Shown here piece by piece: positions 24,294 to 37,017 of a stretch of DNA of 64,000 nucleotides. The notes under the pieces were generated by a model, which was not told the DNA's origin, searched no databases, and saw nothing but the letters and a program-made list of their open reading frames with translations. Both the position numbers and the translations under genes were made by a program. Origin of the DNA: Letharia columbiana (lineage: Eukaryota > Ascomycota > Lecanoromycetes > Lecanorales > Parmeliaceae); NCBI RefSeq assembly GCF_014066305.1, contig NW_023501091.1, positions 186,001 through 250,000 of the forward strand. Reading direction: 5' to 3'. How positions within the stretch are numbered: the first letter of the stretch is position 1; each line of letters starts with the position of its first letter.

Positions 24294-24537
24294 GTTAGAG
24301 ATATGTGAGGTACTGATTCAGGTTGTAAGAGGATGAGAGATCTTGGAGTAGTCAAGGATGAAGTGTGCTCATTTGCAAGGAGGTGAAATTCGCGTCGTAT
24401 TTGGAAAGCTCTAAACTTTTGACGCTAGACCGCTTTGGACTGCCAAGATATGAAATTCGATTACCCAAGAAGACTCTCTTCTGCTTCTTCAACGTAAGTA
24501 CCAAATAATGCCGCGACGGTCACGGTAGTCTTAGAGG
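24294..24537. promoter_or_regulatory. Divergent promoter, U1-70K and mL43
   Basis: Only 244 bp lie between the two start codons. An ATG near 24474 followed by GTAAGT at 24494 is upstream of the mL43 start and may be 5' UTR with an intron, since the AGAGG..ATG start follows a TTAG acceptor-like site at 24534. Confidence 0.5.
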
Positions 24538-25128
24538 ATGCCTGTATCGGCTCTACGAACGACATCGACCGCCCAAGTATGTTCGCTGCTGTAAGAGCCT
24601 GTCAAATAACTGACATCCATCTCAGAATGGCGTAGGTGCATTCATTCTCCAATGCAAACGCCTCGACTTCCACTACTGCGACAAATGGGGCAGCTCTAGA
24701 GGCATGAAGTACGTCTCTAGTACCATCACTCATCAAGATTTCCTCTCATCTCTCCCACTTGTACTAACTCTACACCCCTCAGTACATTCCTCCGCTCTCC
24801 ACTCATGGCGTCATTCGCAAAAGCCCACCCCCAAATCACCATCCACATCTCCCCCCGACCAAATACACATCCCATAATACGGGGCTTGTACATCAATGGG
24901 CGGGAAAAGGTCATATGCGTCCGAAATCTCGAGAAAGAGCAGATCTTGCAGAAGGTAGAATTGCTGCGGGATGCGAACGGAGAGAAGGTGACGAGGGTCA
25001 GGGGGGGCAGGGTCGTGGGAAGTTTGAACGAGGGGGTGAGAGGGCTGTGGGATCCGTTCCATGGGGCAAAAAAAGGCAGACTAGACGAAATACTGGGGGG
25101 TATGGGTGTGTCGAATAAAGGGGTGTAA
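24538..25128 (+). CDS. MRPL51: Mitochondrial large-subunit ribosomal protein mL43 (Mrpl51)
   Basis: Component of the mitochondrial 54S/large subunit with a thioredoxin-like L51/S25 domain. Three exons, 24538-24576, 24626-24708 and 24783-25128, give 155 aa. The start MPVSALRTTSTAQ joins to NGVGAFILQCKRLDFHYCD and KWGSSRGMN, the canonical opening of mL43. It continues with FLRSPLMASFAKAHPQITI and IIRGLYINGREKVICVRN. The C terminus (GLWDPFHGAKKGRLDEI) fits the family. All phases agree. The short first exon, 13 codons, would be missed by simple ORF finding. Confidence 0.88.
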
Positions 25129-25274
25129 GTGGTGAAAAGTGACAATTGGTTGGCACAGGATTCTCTCCCAGGTGATGAGTGGATTGAGTGCTATCAATCG
25201 AGGCAGCCACAGCCATTGTATCCTGCTATTTATCTTGACCGTCTGATCCGCACTCACAACCTCCACTGAGCGAT

Positions 25275-26316
<1,042 letters not shown>

Positions 26317-26988
26317 GGTTGCGGTTGGGAGCTGATTAATGTATTTAAGATACTTGCAATTGAGTTGAAAGTACAATGAGACGCAAAGAGAGAGATCTAT
26401 GTAGGCAAGGTTGTGTTTTGAAGTTGAACGTTTGTTTTCAATCGAGAATTTCTTTTGATAGTGGTGGTGGTGGTGGTGGTGGTGGGGCAAGCTCCGAGTC
26501 TCGGGTGTGGGGGCACTGGACGGAGGATGCTGACAGCTCTCCTGTAAGATAATCTAGGATGATTACTCTACTCTACTTTACAGAATACTGCTCTCTGGTC
26601 CATCTACCGGAGAATTGCTACTGCTAGGTTGTACTATCTGAATAAGACGAATTGAGGCACTTGATGGGAAGTAGGTTGAAGAGTTGAACGGATTATCCTC
26701 CGCATCGACGAGTCAGCTCAAGCTATCAAGAAGACAGTTTCATAAAGGACGTTTCGCATAGCCGTATTACCTCCCTGACTAAGATTTTCATGTCTCTTTT
26801 TTTTGGTTTTCGACTTCGATGGAAAGGCTTCGGAAAACAAAGCAATGTTGCGAAGACAGAGTCCAAATCCTCCTGGTATCATAACAACATGAAAGAAAAA
26901 GCAAAGACCAGACATCCGCATGTCAGACCCCGAATCAAAATTCAAACGTCACCATGGTAGTTCTTTTTTTCGGTTAAAAGGAGCAACA
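26317..26988. other. Intergenic upstream of triosephosphate isomerase
   Basis: Contains the tpiA promoter, a GTG/GGT trinucleotide run and the 3' flank of the His-rich gene. No other gene seen. Confidence 0.45.
26461..26486. repeat. (GTG)n microsatellite
   Basis: About eight perfect GTG units sit in the 5' flank of the triosephosphate isomerase gene, roughly 150 bp before its start. Confidence 0.9.
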
Positions 26989-28710
26989 TCAGTAGCGATC
27001 ATCGTGATAACCGTGCAAGTGATCGTCGTGATAGCCATGCATCCTGTCCATTCGAGGCCGAGGAGGCGCATGATACGTCCTCTCTGAATCCATCCTTTCC
27101 CTAGCCGCGTCTCTGCGAGCTCGTTCCCTAATCCTGATAGCCTCTTCCTTTTCCCAGATTTCTCTGTCCAGCATGTCATGCCTTCGTCGCTCTGCCCTCT
27201 CCTCGTAGGGGTCGACTGGTTGCGCAGTGCTAGTAATCCTCCTGCGATAAATAGTAGGCCGCCGACCGAGTCCTCTCATGTCATGATCATGAAGACGTTC
27301 ATCGTCATAGCTCATGGCCCGATGATGATAAGGAGGACGTTCTCTGGGGTACATTGGCTCCGGCCTACGGTGAGAGGTGACCGCGGGCTCAACATAAACA
27401 TCTTCATGTCGATAGCGGGATCTGTGAGACGGAGGAGGGGACGCCAGCCTGCGCGTGGGCTCTTTCCGTTTGTGTTCACGATAAATCATTTTAACGGGCT
27501 CATGCTCATGGTCGTGGGAGCTTGATTTGCGGTGATGCTTGCCTTTATGGTGTTTCTTGTCCTTCTGATGGTAGTGGGAGCCTTCGCTGGAGATGATTGT
27601 GTCAGGTGTTCGGTCGGTGTCACCAGAGGACGACTCACTGTCGGACGATGAGGAAGAATCCGAACGGTGATCGTGCAACTTGTGACTCTCGTGTTTTGAG
27701 ATGAAGACTATCTTAGGAGATTTAGTCTCTTTGCCCTTGTGCTTTTTGGCCTTTTCTTTTTGGCCATGCTTAGTATTGTGAGCCTCCTCATGGAATGGAG
27801 GATGATCCTGATGAGGGTGGAGGGGTTGTTCTAAACCGTGGGCATGTTGATTGCCGGGGTGGTCATGGCTATGGGCATGGGTGTTGCCGAAATCGTGGGA
27901 CGGTGCGTTCTCGTACGAGTGAGCATGGTGAGCCTGAGGTCTTCCGTCAGGATGAACGACATGCACCCAAGGCTCACTCAGGTGGCGCTCAAACGGGTAG
28001 GCTCCAGGTTTGTGACCATTGGAACTGTTCTGACTTGACTTCTCATAATCATCTGCGCCCGAAAGATCAACGATCCCACTTAACGGCAGGCGAACGCTGC
28101 CAAAGCCCATGACAGGGCCTTGCATGTCAATACCGGTGCGGGGTTGGCGTTTCAAGATGACTTGCATGTTTGATGTCTCGAGGCCGCTTTGTCGTCGCCT
28201 TGTGTCGCGCCTAATGGAGGCAATGATGTATTCGAACCTCGGGTCTGGTTCCATTGCGACACATTCTCGAATAAGTTCGTCAATTTGCTTCCGCTTGAAA
28301 CCTTTCATGTCGGAATGCATGTATTGATCTAATCCTGTAACACCCCTTTTGCGGTGCTTTTCGATTTGATTTTTTAGGTCGGCTTGGGAGGCCGGCATTG
28401 GCTCTTTGTGAACAATTGCCCATGTCTCCTTCTGTCCGACGTGCTCAACAGGGTTCTTGGTGAAAATATAACCGGCGTAGCCGACGGGGGGTTTGCCATT
28501 GCTAGGGAACGAGCGAGGATCGGGCATGTGGCCATACCCAGGCGGTTGAATGACTTGAATGGCAGGTTGGTGCATGTTGTGTTCGAGATGATGACCAGGG
28601 TCAAGGTGGACATGCCCGAAGTCATTGGCCAGCCCAGGCATACCTGAAAAGCCTGGCCGCATAACTGGCGGCGGCGCTGGGGGAGCATGTGGCATTTGAT
28701 GCTGCTGCAT
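26989..28710 (-). CDS. His-rich, low-complexity conserved fungal protein
   Basis: Single-exon gene. The ORF extends to 28941, but the coding-like sequence starts at the ATG at 28710 (MQQHQMPHAPPAPPPVMRP), giving 573 aa. A folded core near residues 90-210 (ETWAIVHKEPMPASQADLKN; DMKGFKRKQIDELIRECV; RFEYIIASIRRDTRRRQSGL) is followed by a long His/Ser-rich region (HAHSHDHPGNQHAHGLEQ; KDKKHHKGKHHRKSSSHDHE). The C-terminal part is Arg/Glu-rich with helical RxxDMLDREIWEKEEAIRIR and ends HGYHDDHLHGYHDDRY. I do not recognise a named domain. The His clusters could bind metal and the Arg/Ser content could suit RNA binding, but neither is shown. Function unknown. Confidence 0.75.
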   Translation of the reverse strand: MQQHQMPHAPPAPPPVMRPGFSGMPGLANDFGHVHLDPGHHLEHNMHQPAIQVIQPPGYGHMPDPRSFPSNGKPPVGYAGYIFTKNPVEHVGQKETWAIVHKEPMPASQADLKNQIEKHRKRGVTGLDQYMHSDMKGFKRKQIDELIRECVAMEPDPRFEYIIASIRRDTRRRQSGLETSNMQVILKRQPRTGIDMQGPVMGFGSVRLPLSGIVDLSGADDYEKSSQNSSNGHKPGAYPFERHLSEPWVHVVHPDGRPQAHHAHSYENAPSHDFGNTHAHSHDHPGNQHAHGLEQPLHPHQDHPPFHEEAHNTKHGQKEKAKKHKGKETKSPKIVFISKHESHKLHDHRSDSSSSSDSESSSGDTDRTPDTIISSEGSHYHQKDKKHHKGKHHRKSSSHDHEHEPVKMIYREHKRKEPTRRLASPPPSHRSRYRHEDVYVEPAVTSHRRPEPMYPRERPPYHHRAMSYDDERLHDHDMRGLGRRPTIYRRRITSTAQPVDPYEERAERRRHDMLDREIWEKEEAIRIRERARRDAARERMDSERTYHAPPRPRMDRMHGYHDDHLHGYHDDRY

Positions 28711-30746
28711 ATTGCTTTCAAAGACTGCCTCGAAGAGAACGGCAGAGCTGGACCCAGATTTGAAGGGATTCGAAAGAAGGCACAGCGAGAGCTGTTCTAT
28801 ATAAAGATAGAGGGGAAGGGAGAGAGACGGGACCAATTTGGCGGCAGCCTTGCTGTATGTATGTGGAAAATATGCTTCACCACCCTGGGGCTTGAGACAG
28901 CAGCGTCGTAGTCTGTAAAAAGATTCGGAAGGACACAGCAAGGCAAAGAATGAAGATGATTAATGAGGATGGTAGTGGGAGATGCCTTGTATTTAGCTTC
29001 GAATTGGCACAAGATGGTGTCGTGATCGCCTCGCAGGATTCCTCTAGTGAGTGCCCGATTTCCAAGAGCACCGAGTTAGCAATTAGCAACCCGTCTAGAA
29101 TATGAGACGAAGAGAAAAGACGTGGAGTTGAACTTATAAACAGGGTAGGTACATATAAAGTTGCGATAAGGCGGGGATCACATTGGACAGCCTGCCTGCA
29201 GGACGTTCTACCTACGCCCCAGGCTCCCATGGCTCCCGTGACCGCAGTCTGCAGCCGTTCGAGGCTTGGATGGTGCTGAACGAATGAAACGCTTACAGCT
29301 TGCATAAGGGCCATCGAACCCAGCTGACGAAAATTGTCAAGGATCAGACAAACCAAACCCTAGTCGATGATTGACTTCAATTGACAGCATTACATTTGAT
29401 GAGGTGTTCGAATACCTCTTAGGAAGTCCTAGGTCATACCTACTACTGTACATATGTTATGCATCAGTATCTGCATATTGTGCTTTACCGTCATAGATGA
29501 GCAGGCCTGATCGTCAATGCATGAACATGAACTATTGCAGTAATATATTCCGGCGAGACTCCATAATGACATTGGGGAGAAGAAGAGGGCGCTTCCACGT
29601 AGCAAGCAGGGCGCCGCGTTTTCAGGCATCCCACCACTCAGTCCTCATGGCCCCATGGTGTATTGGCCGGTAGCCCAGTAAGCGGCGAAGCTTGGGGGCG
29701 TCATGCATCGGGCAAGTTATGGAGGAGAAGTGGATTGGAAGTGATGCTCTGAGCATGAAACGTGCCAGGCCGGTGAATGAAAGGGAGGGGTGGCGAAGCC
29801 CATGAGGCCTGCAAACTGGGCGTTTGCAGGGCGCAGAAGCGCAGAAAGCTACGGTAACGGAGGTGACTACTGCAGCCTTGGGCAGGGCAGAATTCCTTTA
29901 CCTGAGGCTGAGGCCGCCTCACCTTCGTGCGCCCGATGGATGCCGATGTTTCGTCTCCCCATCCTTGGGATACCTACCTTGATGTTCCTATTATCAAAAC
30001 AAAGTGATTATCCAATCATCAAGCAAAGCTGAATCTGAGACATCAGAATTGGCTACTCTAAATTACTAGCTGCTTGATTGTTTCGACCAACAGAGGTTGC
30101 TATTTCTATCCCAGCCCCAACACTGAGTAGACACATATGGCAAAGGCGCATACAGAGTGCCATATTTTTCCGTGTCCGCTGATCACTACTCTTCCGATAA
30201 CTAGGATGGTCAAGTGGTCAAGGATAAAGTGAATGCTTTGTGCTTACTTGTACACTAAGATAAAATCTTCCACGGATGAAGATGTAAGATGCATTGCATG
30301 TACAGCTGGCCCTGTATCAAGCGACATGAACAAAGACTTATCCTTCTCAAATTGCAAGTGGACTGTTATGTTGTTAAGGATGCATCAATTGAATTTTCTG
30401 TTGCCTATTGGGAACTAATAAACAAAAGGAACGACCCTCCTTTCCCTCATCTTCACACCAGTCGAAACCCTCGGCAACCGAAATCCGTCCGTCCACGTAC
30501 TTCGAAGAACTTCGAAGAAGGAGTCGGACTTCAGGAACGACAAGCCACGTTTAATAAGACAACTGAATGAAGACTTGCATGGGAACAAAAGGTTTGACGG
30601 ACACAAGGAAACTTGCCCCTCTTTTGGATCTCTTCCCCATCAACCTCCGCCGTGCCATTACGTGTTATCCACAGCATGTGTGTCGTTCGCGATAGTGGTA
30701 TCATCAAACAAAAGCAGTCCAAGCCACAACAACTGAAAGGGGGTAT
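28711..30746. other. Long intergenic region
   Basis: About 2 kb between the His-rich gene start and the HAM1-domain gene end. ORFs such as 28877-29356 and 29701-29922 lack domain or splice support. I see no RNA gene or transposon here. Confidence 0.4.
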
Positions 30747-33700
30747 CTAAGCACTGCCGCTCAGGACTGGGTTGCTCATGCCAAGCGTGGTGTGGCCGGA
30801 ACGAACGTTGCCGTCAGTTAAACCGCCGTTGGCAGCTCCGGATGCGTTCTTCAAGGAGTAGTCATTGGCCGAGGTGGTGTTGCCAAATGACTGGTCAACT
30901 TGGCTGCTGAAGCCAGAAGAGCCGTTGGCCTGGTTGTAGCCTTGTCCCGTTGAGCCGTAACCCTGACCACCCTGGCTGTAACCCTGACCACCCTGGCTGT
31001 AACCTTGACCACTCTGGCTGTAACCCTGACCACTCTGGCCGTAGCCCTGCTCAGTTCTTGGCTGAGCTTGACCGAAGGTAGATTGGCCCGCCTCAAGATT
31101 CTGGGCACCTTTCACACCACCCGAGGCGGCATTGTGTGGCTTTCGGCCAACCTTGGCAATGGTAGGAAGGTTTCTAGTCTCAGCTGCTGAACCAATGCCA
31201 AAGATAGGTGACTCCCATTTGTCGCCCTTGGCGGCAAGTTGCTTGTATTCGGTGGCCTTGGATGAGATGCCGCCTGGTAGCTTGATCTCGGGGAAGATGG
31301 AGTCCATCTGGGTCATGGCAACGTTAGCCTTCTTATCGGCAGCGGCGTCTTGAGCCTTCTGTTGTTTCTTGGTGAAATTGTTCTGGGCGGCGGTAACATA
31401 GCGGCTGTAAATGTTTGGCGCGTTCTCCGGGTCGTTCTGAGCAGCGCGGCCGGCCTTGTCGGCCTCTTGGTAAATGGCATACGCTTTGGCATCGGCGTTG
31501 TGCACTTGATCCTTGATCAACTTCTCAAGAACCTTGCCAACAGCGGGTCGAAGAACGGCGAACATCAACGGTCTGAAAAGGTTGAAGAGGGTCTTGTGCT
31601 TGGATTGCTTCAACTTGATGGTAAGGCTCTTGATATCGACGGTGACGGTGTTAATCTTGAAGAAGTGTTGACGGTCAGACTTGTCCGCAGTCTCCATAGC
31701 TATCTTGAAGCTGAAACCTGAGCCACCCATAAAAATGTCCATAACACCAGTGTCCTTGAGAGAGGGGAAACCCTGTTTCTTGTGGACGTAATAGCTGACG
31801 TCTTTCAAGTCCATCTGAACGCCAGATACCGAGACCATGACCTTACTCTTGTTCTTGCTGGTGACGGTCTTGCGTCCCCAGCGGAAGTAATTGTCGCTAC
31901 TGAATTCGAACGAGTTGGGTGCAAGGTTGTCGCTCTCGATGACCAAGTTCTCAATGATGGCGTCGATCATAGGGTCGGTGTACTCGATCCTAGGGACAGG
32001 CACGTAACGCACGCTCTCAAAGATACTAGGAATGATTACAGTGCTAAGATCCTTAAGAAGGTGCGGCTTGAAAGTGGGCTTGCCATTTTGGTCATTGCCG
32101 AGGTCGTTGAACAACTTTTGCATAGACTCGGCGAAGCGATGGTTCTGTGCATCTTCGTCGAACTGTTGGCCGAAGAACTTGAACTCATCGAGAACGCGGT
32201 TGGTGTGGTCGCGGTAGCGCTCTTTGAGGAGGAAGTTGCCCTTGTCGGACAGCTCATTCCATTCTTCGGTCGCACGGTCTTGCATGATGAAGCCAGACTC
32301 CTTCAGGCATTTGCGCACGTAGCGGTCTATTGACTTGAACCATCCTTTGAGCTCGGGATCCTTGTCAGCATCACGGTAGACGGCATTGATCGAGTCAACA
32401 AGATCATCGGCCGATGTAGAGTTGGCGAAGCGCTCGAGTAAAGTCTTGATGGAGGTCAGCATTCCGCTGTTCTCGGACAGGAAACCTAGAACGGACCTTT
32501 AAATCAGTCTCAGCGGACGTCAAAGCGGTATCGCTATGTGCACCTTTCACGGTTCCTGCACCCTGTTGAGAAAGATTCTTGCTGTGTCCTCCGTACTCCT
32601 CGGCAAGAGAGAGAAGTGTCTCAACCGACTGCTGGTCTAGAGATGTGTTAGTCTGAAGCATCTTCTTGGTTCCGATCGTGGCTTACAGTCTGAATGACTC
32701 TGTATTTCAACTATCATCTTCTTCAAGCGAAAGATGGTTTGATCCCGACGCTCCTTTGGCACCTTTTCCCTCATGTAGTTCTTGGTCCTATCACGGCCAT
32801 CGCGCGCCTTGTCCTTGGTCTCGTCTGGAATGTTCGCCGAAGCTTGATCACGAAGGTTGCTCGCCGCATTGTTGGCACCGGCGCGAGGATCCATTTTCGA
32901 ATCAGTTCCCTGATCCCGGGACTCGGCTTCGAGCGCCGCAGCATCTGCAGGGTCACGAGATCCCGATGGGTGGGCGGATTGGGTGGCATCCCCAGCTGCA
33001 TTTTGCACATCATTACGAGAAAATGGCTTCTGCTTGTTGTATTGGTCCTTGGCTTGAGACTTGAGGTTGGAAGCGCTCAAGTTAGGGACATCGTGCCACG
33101 TATTATCATCGGCTGGATCGTCAATCTGGTTTAAGGCATCTTCGGATGGGTTGATCTTGGTGGCGGTTTTCTGGGCGGCGTCACCAGCGATGTCGCGGAG
33201 CAGGACGGAAGCGTCACTCACTGGGAAAAGATATCAGCATTGCATCGGAAGGGGAAGAGAGGGGAAAGATAGTGCTTACAGAGCTTCCGGAATTGACCGT
33301 TGGAGAGTACAAGCGTGCCGAGCGTCCTCAGACCTTCAAGAGCCTGGTTGCCGTGCTGCTGAGCGGTGTTTCTATCGATTGGTGCTCCTGGCAGCTTGGT
33401 TTGACCACCGGAGACCTGGCCAGTTTGGTAGATGAAATCTTGCAACAGGTTGCCCTCATTCTTGGTCAGAAGCAAGACCTTGGCTTGCTCGATGACATTG
33501 CGAAGGTCAGCCACAAGATGACGGCCTTCTTCCGAGAGCTTGGGCGAGGGACTGGACAGGGCTTTGGATGCGACGGCGGAGTTCAGGGCAACATCAATTT
33601 GTTTGTTCTGAAAGACAAGAGATTAGCATGCAAGGACATGGGACAGATGAATACTGATGACTTACCGATGGGACTTTGCCATTTGCGAAGGCTATTCGGA

Positions 33701-33914
33701 TGGAAGATGTCAGCCGGTAATTCCTCCGCAGATCACGTTACCCAGCGAAAATGCAGCGCGATCACGGGCGCACGTACCTGAGTAGATGCCATATAGCTGA
33801 AGCTTTTGATTCACATCGGCCTCTTTTTGCTTGACCTGCAAAGAATCAGTAGGATATCCTGAATGGAACACAGGCGGAGGCGGTCACATTTGTTGGGCGG
33901 TTGACGGTCGTCAT
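30747..33914 (-). CDS. HAM1-domain protein (BPI/LBP-like lipid-binding fold) with QGY tail
   Basis: Seven exons on the minus strand: 33888-33914, 33778-33835, 33666-33691, 33280-33607, 32687-33220, 32544-32636 and 30747-32485, giving about 934 aa in one consistent frame. The start is MTTVNRPTN, then VKQKEADVNQKLQLYGIYS and a 26 nt microexon (AFANGKVPS). The N-terminal part (NKQIDVALNSAV; SEEGRHLVADLRNVIEQAK) and the segment SADDLVDSINAVYRDADKDP..ELKGWFKSIDRYVRKCL fit the HAM1_N family. The middle (IIPSIFESVRYVPVPRIEYT; FFKINTVTVDIKSLTIKLKQ) is the LPS-binding/BPI-like region, and HAM1_C-like sequence follows. The last 120 residues hold GQGYSQ repeats. The family is linked to hyphal fusion in the literature as I recall it, and the biochemical role is uncertain. 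Confidence 0.78.
30940..31062 (-). repeat. 21 bp coding repeat (SGQGYSQ units)
   Basis: Inside the last exon of the HAM1-domain gene, a 21 bp unit encoding [S/G]GQGYSQ is repeated about five to six times with minor variation. Confidence 0.85.
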
Positions 33915-35640
33915 GGTAGTGGAAGGAGCTTTGTTGCTGTGCTGTGCTGTGCTTTGCTGTGCGAAGATAACGACACTGGGGGGTGGGGGGGGGTATCAAA
34001 TGCAATTAGAAGGTTGTACAATTAAAAGGCTCTACTTGACTATGTTGTTGCCAATAGTAGAAGAGGAATGTGATAATTGATTTTGGAGGAGTTGTGTGAT
34101 GAAAAAGAGAGATGCAGTGTTGAGGATGGAGAAGTTGGGTTTTGGGCGTCGGGTCAGGGCGTGATGGGAATTATTTTGGGTCTTGGCACTGAGAAAACAA
34201 GGCAGGGGAGATGGAAGGGGGGGGAAAGAAGGATCGACCGAATAGCAAGATGAGGAGAGAGGTCAAGGACTAGGAGAGAAAGCAAAAGCGGCAAGAAGAC
34301 TATCAGTCGGTTGGCAAATTCTAATTGGTCAAAATGATGAACGCAATCTCCTCTGAGTCCTGAGTCCTCCCCTTTATTGCCCTCAGCCCCTTAATTGCTT
34401 GCTTTTCTTTTCACCCTCACGGCTCCAAGTTTCACCTCATTTCAGGCTTAGGCGAAACAGAATCTCCACGTCATCATCACCATTACATAGTACTTTTGAA
34501 ATCATTAAAGTATTAATTCTCCATTCGGCAAAATAACAAAACGCGTCCACCTCAAACTAAAGTAATATTAAATGACGTGACGCCGTCTATTGACTGCTCC
34601 TAAGATCTCGTACTCCTTTTATTATAAGTTAGCCACCATACTTTACTCATGTCGATTGGCCTGCTACTTGATCCGGTCTGACCCCTCAATGCATGTCCTA
34701 ACTCCCTGGCTCCCAGCCCGTTGCTGTAATTTAGCCGAATGCTGCAGCTGATGCAGAGGCGATAACTGCTACTCGTATGATCAACGATCTGGCGCAGGCC
34801 ATTTCGTCATTATGGCCCGCTCATAACGCCCTTGTTCAGACTTCGGAGCGATGATGCGCTTGGCTTCACGAGCCACGCTTCCTGCAGAACGCCACACTTA
34901 TCGTGGCTGATCTCCACATACGAGGCAGCAAAGCGCGCCAGTTATCAGCAATAATGACAACTGCTCTAGTGACGTGCTTGGGAACTACCTTAGGTACCTA
35001 GTCGAGATTCAAATAACACCGAGAAATGAAAGTCACGTGATCAAATATAAGCCCTGACTCCTCAGGGGACATCGGCTTGTATTATTGAAGCGGCAGCAAG
35101 TGCTGGACTGACAGAGTGGAGGAGCTACGCGTTCATTGCGCCTAACATAGCCAGGCATCGTTGCTTTTGTCGAAGCAGCACCAGTAAGCAGACATCTATG
35201 CGATGCCTTTCTATAATACAAAGGCATCCTTCGCAGTCGTACATACCAAGTCTCTGTGCCATGATACCTGCTCGTAGTTAATTGAAAAAACCCAAAGCTT
35301 AAGCGGCGTTACATACTTTGGAATCCTACCAACACCTCAGCGTCAAGCGGTCTCCATAAGGCCTCAGTCTACGGAGAAATACGGTAAATGTACGTGACTG
35401 CTCGTCTCTGCCAATGTACCGGAATCCCATCATTCCATTCCTTCTTGTTCATCAGATCTTCAAAGTAAAACTTCGGAGACCATACCCAACTATCTGCAAT
35501 CTTTCGATAGCCGGTAGCCCACGTTTCGTATGTTCTGTATACCTGCTGCATCGTCTTTTCTCTTTTTTTACTGTCATGTTCTGCTTGACCCTTGGACTTC
35601 CCATATCTGACGCAATTCTATGTCCAGAAGCCAAGAAAAA
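33915..35640. other. Long intergenic region
   Basis: About 1.7 kb between divergent genes. It holds the HAM1-gene promoter side (G-rich tract near 33978) and the DUG3 promoter, including a GTCACGTGA E-box-like palindrome at about 35033. No gene recognised. Confidence 0.4.
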
Positions 35641-36839
35641 ATGTGCAGATTCCTCGTGTACAAAGGCAAAGATGAGATCCTCCTCTCAAAGCTCATCCTC
35701 GAACCACAGCATTCAATCCTGACTCAGTCCTACGACTCACGCCTACGCATGGTAAGCAGCCATGCAAACGTCACTTCGCAGGGAAGTGAACCCCAATTGA
35801 CGACACTTTCTACGGTCTAGGACCACCGCCGCCCTCACAACGGCGACGGCTTCGGCATTGGCTACTACACACCACCAACCCTCGGACCCGACCCCTGCAT
35901 TTTTACCAGCACAACGCCCGCTTGGAACTGCATCAATCTCTCTCGCCTCGCCTCCAAAACCACATCCTCTTTGATCTTCGCCCATGTACGCGCGACGACC
36001 GAGGGCAGCCTTTCCGACTCGAACTGCCACCCTTTCTCCCACGGCAGTCTCATGTTCATGCACAACGGCAACATTGCCTGCTGGAGACATGTCAAACGAG
36101 AAATCGCGTTGAGCGTAGGGCAGAAATGGTTCGTGGGAGTTCAAGGAAATACTGACAGCGAATGGGCTTTTGCCCTCTTTCTGGACTGTCTGGAGAAAGC
36201 CGGCTTTGACCCGGACAGTGAGGAGTACACGGCCAATGGTTTCGGGCACACGGTGCTCAGGAAGGCGATGCTTCGGACGATCAAACTCATCAACCGCTTC
36301 GTGGACGCCACACCGTCGGAGCTGAGGGACGAAATGATGGATAAGCGGAGTCTTCTGAACTTTGCCGTGTCTGATGGTCATAGCGTCGTGTGCACGAGGT
36401 ACGTGAGCAGTACCACCGACGAAGCCGCATCTCTGTACTTTTCCTCCGGTACGAGCTGGAAGCAGGGCGAAGGACCGGGGCAGTACAAGATGGAGAGGAG
36501 AGACAAAGGGGCCGATATCGTGCTCGTGGCTAGCGAGCCCTTGACTTTCGAGAGAGGTAGGACTTCCGTGCCCCCCTTTAACATACTGTGTTTGGGTGCC
36601 TTGTTCGGAGTCCTGACAAAATCCTGGCAGACAATTGGGTCACTGTCCCCACGAACAGCACCATTACAATACACAAACAAACAGTCATGATCCACCCTAT
36701 CATCGACGAGTACTACAATCACAGCCCTTCATATACGAGATCAAGTGGCTTTGCGGTGAGCAAAGGCCTCGTTAGCAACGCGCCAGGGGCTACGCAGGCA
36801 ATCACGCCTGGGAATTTGGGGAACGCTGTAGCAACGTAA
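35641..36839 (+). CDS. DUG3: Class II glutamine amidotransferase, Dug3-type
   Basis: Ntn-hydrolase amidotransferase. In yeast Dug3 works with Dug1/Dug2 in cytosolic glutathione degradation. Three exons, 35641-35751, 35821-36556 and 36631-36839, give 351 aa. The ATG is followed directly by Cys (MCRFLVYKGKDEILLSKLI), so Cys2 is the N-terminal nucleophile after Met removal. The glutaminase motifs are present: HNGDGFGIGYY, FAHVRATTEGSLSDSNCHPF and FMHNGNIACWR, followed by GNTDSEWAFALFLDCLE. After the second intron, DNWVTVPTNSTITIHKQTV is the usual C-terminal end, then a short Gly/Ala tail. It is convergent with ZRG17. Start choice is fixed by the Cys2 requirement. Confidence 0.88.
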
Positions 36840-37017
36840 GGTTGGAACGACGTTGACATGAATCCGTAATGACAATCATCTCCAAAATTTCGATGCCACA
36901 ATGCACTGCTCTATGCTCTATGCAACGCTAAGACTCCAACTCTAAATGGTATCATGCCGCGTTCATAGCCTCGCCGCCAGGGCACAAGCCTCTATGTGCA
37001 TTGAGAATCCTTCGTAC

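Noticed and set aside
32472..32496. 25 nt intron in the HAM1-domain gene
   Set aside because: Too short for splicing. An alternative pair, GTGCAC at 32543 and TCTAG at 32486, gives a 58 nt intron and a better protein join (VKGFLSENSGMLTS).
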